64,000 nucleotides of DNA from CAYNKA01 sp964397655 (GTDB taxonomy: Bacteria > Spirochaetota > Spirochaetia > DTKZ01): contig CAYNKA010000004.1 of the NCBI GenBank assembly GCA_964397655.1, positions 186,001 to 250,000 on the forward strand, written 5' to 3'. The notes beneath the pieces are model-generated. The model saw only the letters and a program-made list of their open reading frames with translations, was not told where the DNA came from and did not search any database. The first letter of the stretch is position 1, and the number at the start of each line of letters is the position of its first letter. Of this stretch, positions 16,461 through 24,866 are shown piece after piece. The translations under genes and the position numbers were made by a program.

Positions 16461-17708
16461 ATGGCTGTCGAGATCAGAATGCCCCAACTGGGACTTACCA
16501 TGACCGAAGGAACGGTCGTCGAATGGGTGAAACGCGAAGGCGACGCGGTGAAGACCGGAGAAGTCGTGGCGCGGATCGAGACCGACAAACTCACGAGCGA
16601 CGTCGAAAGCCCCGTAGACGGCGTTCTCCTCAAGATCTGCGCCCGCGAGGGCGAAACCCTGCCGGTCCAGGGCCTGCTCGCGGTCGCCGGCAGTCCGGAG
16701 GAGGCCGGGGCAGCGGTCTCGGCGGCACCGGCGGGCGACCGGGAGGCGATCGTCCCCGGCGGCGGAGAACGGTCCGCGCCGAAAGAACCCTCGGGGAACG
16801 CCGCAGCGAGAACCGCCGCCGGGGAATCCGCCGGGAAACGGGGCGGCCGCATCGTAGCCTCGCCGCTCGCGAGGAGGACCGCCTCCCTCAGGGGAATCTC
16901 CCTGGACCGGGTCCGCGGCACGGGACCGGGAGGCAGGATAAGGCGGAAGGACGTCCTCGCCCGAGCCCCGGAGACCCCGATCGGCGGCTCGGGCCGTGCG
17001 TCCGCGTCCTCCGGCCCCGGAATTCCGTCCCGGAGGTCGCCGCTCGGCGGCATGCGGAAGACAATCGGCAGGAGGATGACGGAAAGCCTCCGCGAAGCCC
17101 CCCAGGTGACGCTCGTCACCGAGGCGAGGGCGGACGGAATGATCGCTTTCCGGGAAAGGCTCAATTCCGCGGACCCTGAGGCGCGGATCGGCTACACGGA
17201 CATCGTGGTGAAGCTTTCGGCGATCGCGCTCCGCGATTTTCCCGAGATGAATTCCTCGATCGACGGAGGCGATCTCGTCCTGCACGGAAGGATCGACGTC
17301 GGTGTGGCGGTCGCGGTCCCGGGCGGACTGCTCGTCCCGGTCGTGAAGGACGCGGACCGGAAGGGGCTGAAGGCCATCCACGAGACCGTCAAGGATCTCG
17401 CGGCGAAAGCCAGGGAAGGAAGGCTCACGGCGGAGGAGACGAGCGGAGGGACCTTCTCGGTCAGCAACCTCGGCGCCTACGACGTGGACGCCTTCACGCC
17501 TATCGTGAACCTGCCGGAGTGCGCGGTCCTCGGGGTGGGAAGGATCGTCCGGAAGCCGGTGGTCGACGAAGCCGGCGCGGTGGTTCCGGCGTCCGTGATC
17601 ACCTTGAGCCTTTCCTTCGACCACCGTATAGCGGACGGCGCGCTGGCTGCCGGATTCCTGAAACGGATCAAGGACGGCGTCGAGAACCCCGACCGGATGT
17701 ACCTGTAG
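16461..17708 (+). CDS. acoC: Dihydrolipoamide acyltransferase (E2)
   Basis: The 415-residue protein has one lipoyl domain at residues 1-78 with the lipoylated Lys in ETDKLTSD. An Ala/Gly/Pro-rich linker follows, then a peripheral subunit-binding domain at about 133-170 (VASPLARRTASLRGISLDRVRG, then GTGPGGRIRRKDV) and a catalytic domain at about 190-415 ending with FDHRIADGALAAGFL. The catalytic His-Asp motif is DHRIADG, a mild variant of DHRxxDG. The gene follows E1 beta with a GGGGGAACC site. It is the core of the complex; E3 must come from elsewhere in the genome. Confidence 0.94.
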   Translation: MAVEIRMPQLGLTMTEGTVVEWVKREGDAVKTGEVVARIETDKLTSDVESPVDGVLLKICAREGETLPVQGLLAVAGSPEEAGAAVSAAPAGDREAIVPGGGERSAPKEPSGNAAARTAAGESAGKRGGRIVASPLARRTASLRGISLDRVRGTGPGGRIRRKDVLARAPETPIGGSGRASASSGPGIPSRRSPLGGMRKTIGRRMTESLREAPQVTLVTEARADGMIAFRERLNSADPEARIGYTDIVVKLSAIALRDFPEMNSSIDGGDLVLHGRIDVGVAVAVPGGLLVPVVKDADRKGLKAIHETVKDLAAKAREGRLTAEETSGGTFSVSNLGAYDVDAFTPIVNLPECAVLGVGRIVRKPVVDEAGAVVPASVITLSLSFDHRIADGALAAGFLKRIKDGVENPDRMYL

Positions 17709-17736
17709 GAGCCGGAACCCGAAAGGAGCGGATAGC

Positions 17737-18774
17737 ATGGAAACCATGTCTGCCTTGGTGAAGTTGTCGCCGGACGAGACCGAATTGCGTCGGGTCCCGG
17801 TTCCGGTTCCCGCGGAAGAGGAGGTCCTGGTGAGGGTGCGAGCCGCCGCGCTCTGCGGAACCGATCTCCACATCTACGGCTGGAACGAGTGGGCGAGGAG
17901 AGCCGGCGTCGTGCTTCCCTTCGTCATGGGTCACGAATGCTGCGGGGAGGTGGCGGCCCTTGGCGCGGGCGTCCGCGGCTTGAAGCCGGGAGACAGGGTC
18001 GCCGTCGAGACGCACATCCCCTGCGGGAAATGCCGCCAGTGCCTCGACGGAGAGCAGCACATCTGCGCCGATCTCGTCCTCTTCGGCGTCCACCGGAACG
18101 GCTGCTTCGCGGAGTACGCGGTCGTGCCCGAGAAGGTCGCGCGGAAAATACCCGGGGAGATCTCCTTCGCGACCGGTTCCGTCATGGAGCCTCTCGGCAC
18201 CGCCTTCCGCGCAGCCCTCGAATCGCAGGTCGGCGGCGCCGCGGTCGTCGTGCTCGGCTGCGGCCCGATCGGCCTTTTCGCGGCGGCCTCCGCCCTTGCG
18301 CTCGGCGCGGCGAAGGTGTTCGCGACCGACGTGAGCCCGGCGCGCCTCGCCATAGCCCGCGGGCTCGGGGTCTCCCGCGCCCTCGATCCGAGGAGCGGGA
18401 ACGTCCGGGAGGAGGTCCTGTCCGCAACCTCCGGAGTCGGCGCCGACGTCGTGATCGACGCGTCGGGGAACGGCGAGGCGATCGCCGGGTCCTTCAAATT
18501 TCTCAGAAAGGGAGGGAGGGTCGCGCTCGTGGGCCTGCCCGAAAAGCCCGTGGCCCTCGACCTCGGGCCGGATGTCGTCTTCAAGGAAGCGAAGATCGCC
18601 GGTTTCCACGGCCGCAGGATGTACGAAACCTGGACGAAGCTGGAGAACCTGCTCGCATCCGGGGACCTGGACGTGGGCGCCGTCATAACTCACGTCCTCC
18701 CGCTCGCGGACTGGAAGTCGGGCGTCGATCTCGCGATCTCGGGAGAGGCGTGCAAGGTGGTCTTCGAGCCCTAG
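17737..18774 (+). CDS. Zinc-dependent medium-chain dehydrogenase, L-threonine 3-dehydrogenase-like
   Basis: The protein has 345 residues. Catalytic zinc ligands are seen in AALCGTDLHIY and FVMGHECCGEV; four structural-zinc cysteines are in PCGKCRQCLDGEQHIC. The nucleotide site is VVVLGCGPIGLFAAASA. The phrase LHIYGWNEWA and the later NGCFAEYAVVPE are typical of threonine dehydrogenase (Tdh), which makes 2-amino-3-oxobutyrate. However, it is the fourth gene behind an acetoin-type dehydrogenase, where 2,3-butanediol dehydrogenase of the same superfamily is often found. I favour a Tdh-family fold with unresolved substrate. A GAAAGGAGCGG site precedes the ATG at 17737. Confidence 0.85.
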   Translation: METMSALVKLSPDETELRRVPVPVPAEEEVLVRVRAAALCGTDLHIYGWNEWARRAGVVLPFVMGHECCGEVAALGAGVRGLKPGDRVAVETHIPCGKCRQCLDGEQHICADLVLFGVHRNGCFAEYAVVPEKVARKIPGEISFATGSVMEPLGTAFRAALESQVGGAAVVVLGCGPIGLFAAASALALGAAKVFATDVSPARLAIARGLGVSRALDPRSGNVREEVLSATSGVGADVVIDASGNGEAIAGSFKFLRKGGRVALVGLPEKPVALDLGPDVVFKEAKIAGFHGRRMYETWTKLENLLASGDLDVGAVITHVLPLADWKSGVDLAISGEACKVVFEP

Positions 18775-18803
18775 GACGGCCGGGGCGGCGGTCCGCGCCG
18801 TCC
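18774..18803 (+). terminator. GC-rich hairpin after the dehydrogenase operon
   Basis: Arms GGACGGC (18774-18780) and GCCGTCC (18797-18803) form a 7-bp stem right at the stop codon of the preceding gene. There is no U-run, so intrinsic termination is uncertain. Confidence 0.35.
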
Positions 18804-18921
18804 GGCGTGCGGCTTCCTTTGCACTCGCCCGCGCCGTTTCCGGTCCCGAGGCAGAGCGACGGACAGTCGTCCGGCATCTCATTGCAGAAGATCCGCCCTT
18901 CGTGATACCACTACTGCAGTC

Positions 18922-19986
18922 ATGAACTGGAAACAGGAACTCGAATCCCGTCTCGAAACCCGGAAGAGCCTGGAAAAGCTGTTCCCCCTGACCGCGGACG
19001 AGCGGGAATTCTTCAACGTCGGGGAATTCGACGGCAGCTGCTTCGGCTTTCTTTCCACCAGGCATTTCGCGGCACTGGCGGAGCCCGCGACGGACGATCC
19101 GATCCGCAGGCAGTTCGTTCCCACCGCCCAGGAATTCGTCTTCAGGTCCTACGAACTCGCGGATCCCCTCGGCGAGGAGATGCACAAGACGGCGACCCGA
19201 CTCATCCACCGCTACCACGACCGAGCCCTCCTCCTCGTGAACGACGAATGCGCGGTTCACTGCAGGTACTGCTTTCGTCGTTCGTTCGCGATGTCGGGCA
19301 AGGGCGTCCTCGCGGGACGGGAACTCAGGGCCGCGGCGTCCTATCTCGCGAAGCATCGCGAGATCAAGGACCTGCTCCTCTCGGGAGGAGATCCCCTCGT
19401 GCTCGACGACGGGCCGCTCTTCCGCGTCATGGACGAGGTGAAGAAGGCGCGGCCGGACCTCGTCGTCAGAATCGGGACGCGGGTGCCAGGCGCCCTCCCT
19501 TCCCGCGTGACGCGGGGACTCGTTCGCGGGCTTCGCGCGCGCTCCCCGGTCTGGATCGTCGCGCACTTCAATCACCCGCGCGAGCTTTCCGAAGCCGCGT
19601 CCGTTGCGATCGGACGCCTCGTCGATTCAGGGATTCCCGTCCTCAGCCAGAGCGTCCTGCTCCGCGGCGTCAACGACTCGCCCGACGTCCTCGACGCCCT
19701 ATTCCGCGGTCTCGTCGGTCTCAGGGTAAAGCCCTATTACCTTTTCCAGGGCGATCTCGCCGCGGGAACGTCGCATCTGCGCGTGCCTCTGGAACGGGGC
19801 CTCGCGATCATGAAGGAGCTTCGCCTCAGGCTCTCCTCGGTCGCCATGCCGATTTACGCGGTAGACCTACCCGGCGGCGGAGGGAAGATCCCGCTCACCG
19901 AATCCTACTTCGAGGGCGACGACGAAGACTCGTTGCGATTCAGGAGCATCGAAGGAAGACCGTACCGATATCCGAAGGAGAAGTGA
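18922..19986 (+). CDS. KamA-family radical SAM lysine aminomutase, EpmB-like
   Basis: The 354-residue protein carries the radical SAM motif CAVHCRYCFRR, and LLLSGGDPLVLDD, both typical of lysine 2,3-aminomutases. A C-terminal DLPGGGGKIPL contains the PLP-binding Lys. Its length is nearer to EpmB (about 340), which makes beta-lysine for modification of elongation factor P, than to fermentative KamA (about 415, with a C-terminal extension). No epmA or efp is in the window, so the role remains open. It lies one base before a Nudix gene and is probably cotranscribed with it. The start has no clear Shine-Dalgarno site. Confidence 0.85.
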   Translation: MNWKQELESRLETRKSLEKLFPLTADEREFFNVGEFDGSCFGFLSTRHFAALAEPATDDPIRRQFVPTAQEFVFRSYELADPLGEEMHKTATRLIHRYHDRALLLVNDECAVHCRYCFRRSFAMSGKGVLAGRELRAAASYLAKHREIKDLLLSGGDPLVLDDGPLFRVMDEVKKARPDLVVRIGTRVPGALPSRVTRGLVRGLRARSPVWIVAHFNHPRELSEAASVAIGRLVDSGIPVLSQSVLLRGVNDSPDVLDALFRGLVGLRVKPYYLFQGDLAAGTSHLRVPLERGLAIMKELRLRLSSVAMPIYAVDLPGGGGKIPLTESYFEGDDEDSLRFRSIEGRPYRYPKEK

Positions 19987-19987
19987 C

Positions 19988-20575
19988 ATGAAGACCCCGG
20001 GAAACTACGAGCACCTCGAATGGAGGGAACTCGGCAGCGAAAAGGTGTACGAGACCCCCATCTTCGACCTTTTCAGGATCGAACGGGAAGCCGACTCGGG
20101 CAAGCGGAGTTCCTTCGTGGTCGTGTCCTGCCCGGACTGGGTCAACGTAGTCCCGGTCATGAGGAACCCGGAGGGACGGGACTGCTTCCTCATGGTGAGG
20201 CAGTACCGGCAGGGGAGCAGGTCGCTCACCCTCGAGTTTCCGGGCGGGATGGTGGACCCCGGCGAGGAACCCATGACCGCCGCGGTCCGCGAGCTCAGGG
20301 AGGAGACGGGCCACGAGGCGGAGAGCCTCCTCTACGCGGGGAAGATAAATCCGAATCCGGCCTTCATGACGAACTGGTGCCACACCTTCATCGCGACCGG
20401 CCTCAGGCACGTGACCGCGCAGGATCTGGACGAGAACGAATTCGTGGACTACGAGCTCGTCCCAGTCGAGGATCTCGAGCGGGACATGGGCACCGGCATC
20501 CACAACCACGCCATCATGGTGGTGGCCCTCTTCTGGTACGAGAAGTGGAAGCGGGGAGACCGCATCGGCATCTAG
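19988..20575 (+). CDS. Nudix hydrolase, ADP-ribose pyrophosphatase-like
   Basis: The Nudix box starts at GGMVDPGEEP and continues AAVRELREETGHEA, matching Gx5Ex7REUxEExGU. The surrounding sequence (MVRQYRQGSRSLTLEFPGGMVD and ENEFVDYELVPVEDL) is that of the ADP-ribose pyrophosphatase subgroup, in which the Arg-Gln-Tyr-Arg strand contacts the substrate. The 195-residue length fits. It begins one base after the aminomutase gene ends, with AAGGAG inside that gene's last codons. Its 3' end overlaps the convergent radical SAM gene by 4 bp. Confidence 0.88.
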   Translation: MKTPGNYEHLEWRELGSEKVYETPIFDLFRIEREADSGKRSSFVVVSCPDWVNVVPVMRNPEGRDCFLMVRQYRQGSRSLTLEFPGGMVDPGEEPMTAAVRELREETGHEAESLLYAGKINPNPAFMTNWCHTFIATGLRHVTAQDLDENEFVDYELVPVEDLERDMGTGIHNHAIMVVALFWYEKWKRGDRIGI

Positions 20576-22443
20576 CGCCGCTTCGCCGCGACCGTTCCTC
20601 CCGTCCGCAAGAGCAGGCCGGGATGGTCCCGATACAGCTTCTCGATCCGTGACCTCCCGTGTTCCGAGACGGCGGATTCGTCGAGGAGGACGAAGGGCCG
20701 GGTCCTGAGCAGCCGCTTGAATTCGGCCTTCCCCTCGTTTTCCTCCCGATACCTGAGCACGAGGTCCGCGGCGATTCCGTCCTTCCTCGACGCTCCCTTC
20801 CCCCCGTACAGCCTCGCCGCGAGTTCCGCGTTTCCCGTCAGGTGATAGAGCCTGGAGGAAAAGCGGCGTTGGGCGTCGACCTGGAAGTATCTGCCCCGAT
20901 TGACCGGATGGGCTGGATTGAAGAAGGCTTCCTGAATGCTCTCCGCCGCGGGAGGGAGCGGACCCCCGTCCTCCTCCGCGACGAGCTTGAAGAGCGTGAA
21001 GGGGTTCTTCTCGAGGAGCAGCCTGCCGAGAGCCTCGAGATCGCGGAGCGCCGCCGTCTTCCGCAGCATCGCGCCGGGGACGAGGAGGGTGAGGTCCGAG
21101 GCGATTCTCTCAGGCGCCTCGCGGAGGGCCCGGAACGCCCGGGGATCGCCGAGGTCCGCGAAGCTCGTCCAGCCTCCCCGCGAGGACGCGAACCTCGGCG
21201 GGATGGGACGGAAGTACTCGATGCCGAGGAGGTCCTCCGCCTCGGTCAGGGCGGCGAAGACCTCCTCCTGCGGCAGGGTCGGGGTCTCGAGGACCCAGTA
21301 GGGGGGCCGCGGCATGTAGGAAAGTCCGAGCGAGGCGGCGCTTCTCCTGAGCTCCGTCCCCGGCAGGACCGCGAGCGGATAGATCTCAAGGCCCGGCTCC
21401 AGGCCGAGGTCCGCGGCGAAGCGCAGGGTCTCGAGAAAGCCGTCGAGATCGTCGCCGGGAAGGCCGAGGATGACGCCGGTCCTGACCTCGATCCCGGTGC
21501 CGGAGAGCAGCTCCGCGCCGCGCACGAATTTGTCCCGGTCGAAGGGCCGTTTCACCCTTCGGAGCACCTCGGGTCTGGCGGACTGGAGCCCGACCTCCAC
21601 CGACGCGAAACCCGCGTCCTCGAGGAGCCTCGCCCGGTCCCGCGTGACCGACTCGAGCCTGAGCTCCGTGTGGAGGGGAAGTGCGGGACGGTTGATGGCG
21701 GCGAGAGCGCGGAGCCGGGCGTCCAGGTTCCCCGTCGCGTTGAACGACGGGTCCATGAGGTAGATTTCCGAGGCGCGAGCGGCGCGGGCCAGGGCGAAGA
21801 CATCGCCTGCGGCCGCCTTCGGGAAGGAACGGATACCGCCCATGGCCTTCCCGTAGAAGCAGTAGGTGCAGCGGCAGGGACAGCCCCGCATCGTCTCGAA
21901 GTAGACGGGATCACCCGGCAGCACGGGAATCGTACCCGCGAGGTAGGGATTGGGCGCTTCGTCGAGGGAGAGGAGCGGGGACTCCGCGTAGAGCGGTTTC
22001 GCCGTGCCCGTCGCGAGGAAATCCCCGAGAAGCCGCACGAATCCCGCCTCCCCCTCGCCCAGGACGACCGAGTCCATGCCCGGGAAGGATTCCCGGACGA
22101 CCGGTTCCGCGGCCTCCGCGGTTTCCGGCCCTCCCGCGACCGTGAGAATTCCGGGAACTCGCCTTTTCAGCTCGCACGCTATATGGACGCTCCGCTCGAG
22201 GTTCCAGAGGTAGAGCGTGAAGCCGACGACGTCCCAGCCTCCGTCGGAGATCCATCGGATGATCCCTTCGTCGCCGCCCTCGTTCACGATCTCCCGGGGA
22301 GCGATCGCGATCCGGACGTCGCCGCCGAGCCTGTTCGCGGCGTAGGCGGCGAGGCAGCCCGCGGCGAGGGGCACGTTCGCCTTGACGGAGAAGGCGTCCG
22401 GCTCCTGGACGGGAAGCTGGACGAGGAGGACGGAGACGCTCAT
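20572..22443 (-). CDS. B12-binding-type radical SAM protein of unknown function
   Basis: This 623-residue protein has an N-terminal Rossmann-like B12-binding region (residues 1-150) without the DxHxxG cobalt-ligating motif. The radical SAM core has CxxxCxxC at about 188-195 (RGCPCRCTYCFYG). The C-terminal 230 residues have no motif I recognise, apart from GIEYFRPIPPRFASSRGG. Related architectures act as methyltransferases, cyclases or methylthiotransferases on metabolites, peptides or lipids, but no partner gene here narrows it. The ATG has no Shine-Dalgarno site; TATACT ends 8 nt before it, suggesting a leaderless start with a weak -35. Confidence 0.8.
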   Translation of the reverse strand: MSVSVLLVQLPVQEPDAFSVKANVPLAAGCLAAYAANRLGGDVRIAIAPREIVNEGGDEGIIRWISDGGWDVVGFTLYLWNLERSVHIACELKRRVPGILTVAGGPETAEAAEPVVRESFPGMDSVVLGEGEAGFVRLLGDFLATGTAKPLYAESPLLSLDEAPNPYLAGTIPVLPGDPVYFETMRGCPCRCTYCFYGKAMGGIRSFPKAAAGDVFALARAARASEIYLMDPSFNATGNLDARLRALAAINRPALPLHTELRLESVTRDRARLLEDAGFASVEVGLQSARPEVLRRVKRPFDRDKFVRGAELLSGTGIEVRTGVILGLPGDDLDGFLETLRFAADLGLEPGLEIYPLAVLPGTELRRSAASLGLSYMPRPPYWVLETPTLPQEEVFAALTEAEDLLGIEYFRPIPPRFASSRGGWTSFADLGDPRAFRALREAPERIASDLTLLVPGAMLRKTAALRDLEALGRLLLEKNPFTLFKLVAEEDGGPLPPAAESIQEAFFNPAHPVNRGRYFQVDAQRRFSSRLYHLTGNAELAARLYGGKGASRKDGIAADLVLRYREENEGKAEFKRLLRTRPFVLLDESAVSEHGRSRIEKLYRDHPGLLLRTGGTVAAKRR

Positions 22444-22491
22444 GGAGAAGGAGTATAGCCGAAGCCCTCCGCGCGCGCTACGGCCGGGATG

Positions 22492-23475
22492 CTAGAACCG
22501 GATCACGTTTCCGCCGTAGGTGAGGCCGCCGCCGAAACCGACGGTCACGATCAGGGAGCCGGGCGGCAGGAGCCCCTTCGTCTTCATGTCCGCGAGCGCG
22601 ATGGGGATGGAGGCCGCCGAGGTGTTCGCGAATTCGTCGATGTCGAGGAAGAACTTTTCCAGCGGCACGCCGATCCTCTTCGCGCAGGCCTCGATGATCC
22701 TGACGTTCGCCTGATGCGGGACGACGTAATTCACGTCCTCGATGGAGATCCCGGTTCTCGCGAGGAGATCCTCGATGGTCTTGCCGAGGACTCCCACCGC
22801 GAAGTAGTAGACCCGCCTGCCGTCCATCTTCAGGTAGAGGTCCTCGATCGGCGTCTTCCCGGGCTGAAAGGGACGGCGGGTGCCTCCGGCCGGACGGAGG
22901 AGCGCCTCGGCGTCCTTTCCGGAGGCGGCGAGGATGCTCGTCATGATGCCGCGCTTCGTATCGTCCCCCGCCGCGACGACCGCCGCGCCGGCCCCGTCGC
23001 CGAAAAGCACGCAGGTGTTCCGGTCCTTCCAGTCGACGATCTTACTCAGGGTCTCGGTCCCGATCACGAGGACGGTGCGGTAGATGCCGGCCTCGATGTA
23101 GGCCCTCGCGGTCTCGAGTCCGTAGATGAAGCCCGTGCATGCGGCGGAGATGTCCATGGCCGCGGCCTGCGGCGCTCCGAGCTTGTCCTGGACCACGCAG
23201 GCCGTGGCCGGAAATCCTACGTAGTCCGGCGTCACGGTCGCCACGAGGATGAGGTCGAGCTCCTCCGCCTTCCTCCCCGCGTCCTCGAGCGCCGCCGAGG
23301 CGGCCTTCGCGGCGAGATCCGACGCCGATTCGCCATCTTCCGCGATGTGGCGGTTCTTGATTCCCGTGTGGGAATAGATCCATTCGTCCGAAGTCTCGAC
23401 GATCTTGGCGAGATCGTCGTTGGACAGTTTCTTCGGCGGTACGTAGGCGCCGATCCCTTGGATATAAGCTTTCAC
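22492..23475 (-). CDS. fabH: 3-oxoacyl-ACP synthase III
   Basis: FabH condenses acetyl-CoA (or a branched acyl-CoA) with malonyl-ACP to start fatty acid synthesis. The 327-residue product begins MKAYIQGIGAYVPPKKLSND from the GTG at 23475. The catalytic triad is visible as Cys113 in DISAACTGF, His in VPHQANVRIIEACAKRIG and Asn in EFANTSAASIPIAL. The C-terminus has GFGGGLTYGGNVIRF. The start is deduced from the promoter: a -10 box ends 7 nt before the GTG, so the mRNA should be leaderless; extending the frame upstream would run through the -35 box. Other fab genes are not adjacent. Confidence 0.94.
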   Translation of the reverse strand: MKAYIQGIGAYVPPKKLSNDDLAKIVETSDEWIYSHTGIKNRHIAEDGESASDLAAKAASAALEDAGRKAEELDLILVATVTPDYVGFPATACVVQDKLGAPQAAAMDISAACTGFIYGLETARAYIEAGIYRTVLVIGTETLSKIVDWKDRNTCVLFGDGAGAAVVAAGDDTKRGIMTSILAASGKDAEALLRPAGGTRRPFQPGKTPIEDLYLKMDGRRVYYFAVGVLGKTIEDLLARTGISIEDVNYVVPHQANVRIIEACAKRIGVPLEKFFLDIDEFANTSAASIPIALADMKTKGLLPPGSLIVTVGFGGGLTYGGNVIRF

Positions 23476-23482
23476 GCCGAAT

Positions 23483-23511
23483 ATAGTAAATATTTCCGGT
23501 CCACGGGTCAA
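23483..23511 (-). promoter_or_regulatory. Leaderless-type promoter of fabH
   Basis: TTGACC (23511-23506) and TACTAT (23488-23483) are 17 bp apart. The GTG start codon begins 7 nt after the -10 box, which places the transcription start at or within one base of it. Confidence 0.75.
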
Positions 23512-23513
23512 GA

Positions 23514-23535
23514 GAATTTGTCGGTCGATGGCCGA
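23514..23535 (+). repeat. 22-bp direct repeat, copy 1
   Basis: This sequence, GAATTTGTCGG followed by TCGATGGCCGA, recurs at 23586-23607 with two substitutions. Both copies are also followed by AAATTCAGCC, though at different distances (23547 and 23607). Confidence 0.6.
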
Positions 23536-23585
23536 TAAAACGGTTCAAATTCAGCCTGAACAATGAAATCCGAGGCATTTTTCGT

Positions 23586-23607
23586 GAATTTGTCGGTCGG
23601 CGGCCGA
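23586..23607 (+). repeat. 22-bp direct repeat, copy 2
   Basis: This second copy, GAATTTGTCGG followed by TCGGCGGCCGA, leads straight into AAATTCAGCC, which contains the stop codon of the lipoprotein at 23611. The arrangement suggests partial duplication of the gene's 3' end. Confidence 0.6.
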
Positions 23608-23610
23608 AAT

Positions 23611-24816
23611 TCAGCCGTCGGGAAGAAACTCGAGGGAGGGCGAGGAGATGAGGATGCTCCCCACGTCGCGCGTCGCGTCGCCCGCGGAATCCGTGGCGGA
23701 GATCGTGAGTTCCAAGCAGGGATAGGCGCTCCCGTAGGTGTCGACCTGGACGTTCTTGAAGGTGGCCGATACCTGGGTCCAGCCCGACCAGTCGGAGGTC
23801 GCCGCTATACCCTTGGACCCGTCGTCGAGGAAGGTCTTGGTCACGGAATCGTACGTCCTGTTGATCCCGAGGGAGATGCGCGAGGCGGGGAACACGTTGC
23901 TCGCGCCCGCGTTCGGGTCCTGCTTCACGTAGACCGAGAGCCGGTAGGTGCCGGAAAGAAGCTCGAGGCGGCCGGCCGCCGTGCGGAAGAGCTTGAGCCT
24001 GATCTTGTAGCCGAGGTCCGAGCGGAGGAAACGGATCTTGTCGAGGGACACGGACTGCGGGCCGCGCGCATCGGTGACCGAAAGAGTGTTCAGGTAGAAA
24101 TACAGCGGCGTGGCCGCATCGTTGCGGAATGTCGTGTTGTCGAACGGGCTGTCGGTGAAATCGTCGGGATAAGTGAAGGTGGTGTCCGCGGCTCCCGAGG
24201 GGTTGGCCAGAGAGAGCGTCTTCTGCACGTCGCTGAGGACGGTGCTTCCGTTGATCTCGAAGGCCGCGTTGCTCTTATTGTCCAGATAGGCCAAAGAAAA
24301 ACGGAAGGTGTAGGGTATTTTCTCCGGAAACGCGTCGGCAAGGCTGTCGAGCGGGAAATAGATGAGAGCGGATTGGTTCGAGATTCTGCAGGTGAGTGAA
24401 TAGGAACCTTGAATCACGTCCGTAGTCGCCACCGAATAACTCGTGTAGGTGGCGTCGGAATTCAACCAGTCCGCATGAGTTCCGGCCTTGGTTACGTCTT
24501 CGAAATCCCCGTTCGGGAAGAGGTTGACCGTCCGGAGGCGATAGGCGGGAGCGCCGTTGTAGGTTTCGCCCGAGTCCTCGTAGGTCATGTAGATCCCGCC
24601 GGAATTCGCAGCGGACGGGGAAGAGGCCGTGTTGTAATCCGGCACCCAGTCCGTTCCCAGGGAGTAGGCGGAGACGAGGTTGACGCCTTCGTAGGCTCCG
24701 AAGCGGCTCTCGGAGGAGCAGGACGCGAGGACGATCGCGGCCGCGAACGCGGCGAGGATCGTTGCCGCTACTTTTCGAGGAGTGCGGATTTTTCGGGCGC
24801 GCGTTCTTCCTTGCAC
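23611..24816 (-). CDS. Lipoprotein of unknown function with a carbohydrate-binding-like middle
   Basis: From the GTG at 24816 the product is about 400 residues, with a basic N-terminus and a signal ending IVLASC. The mature part has NLFPNGDFEDVTKAGTHADW followed by YSLTCRISNQSA, the phrasing of galactose-binding-like beta-sandwich domains that often open with NPGFE. A second similar unit begins near GTYRLSVYVKQDP. I recognise no enzyme motif. The GTG is 7 nt downstream of a TATATT -10 box, and the in-frame GTG at 24852 lies inside the -35 box, so the shorter form is preferred. Upstream is the zincin gene, whose stop is at 24867. Confidence 0.75.
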   Translation of the reverse strand: MQGRTRARKIRTPRKVAATILAAFAAAIVLASCSSESRFGAYEGVNLVSAYSLGTDWVPDYNTASSPSAANSGGIYMTYEDSGETYNGAPAYRLRTVNLFPNGDFEDVTKAGTHADWLNSDATYTSYSVATTDVIQGSYSLTCRISNQSALIYFPLDSLADAFPEKIPYTFRFSLAYLDNKSNAAFEINGSTVLSDVQKTLSLANPSGAADTTFTYPDDFTDSPFDNTTFRNDAATPLYFYLNTLSVTDARGPQSVSLDKIRFLRSDLGYKIRLKLFRTAAGRLELLSGTYRLSVYVKQDPNAGASNVFPASRISLGINRTYDSVTKTFLDDGSKGIAATSDWSGWTQVSATFKNVQVDTYGSAYPCLELTISATDSAGDATRDVGSILISSPSLEFLPDG

Positions 24817-24823
24817 GAAATTC

Positions 24824-24852
24824 AATATACAGCGTTTCGCCGGGCTTTTCAC
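24824..24852 (-). promoter_or_regulatory. Leaderless-type promoter of the lipoprotein gene
   Basis: GTGAAA (24852-24847) and TATATT (24829-24824) are 17 bp apart, 7 nt before the GTG start. The -35 matches four of six consensus bases. Confidence 0.55.
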
Positions 24853-24866
24853 TAGGGAAGGAGCCC

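Noticed and set aside
18888..18921. Leaderless promoter for the KamA-like gene
   Set aside because: TTGCAG and GATACC or ATACCA can be fitted, but the -10 box is weak and 11-12 nt from the ATG, outside the pattern seen elsewhere.
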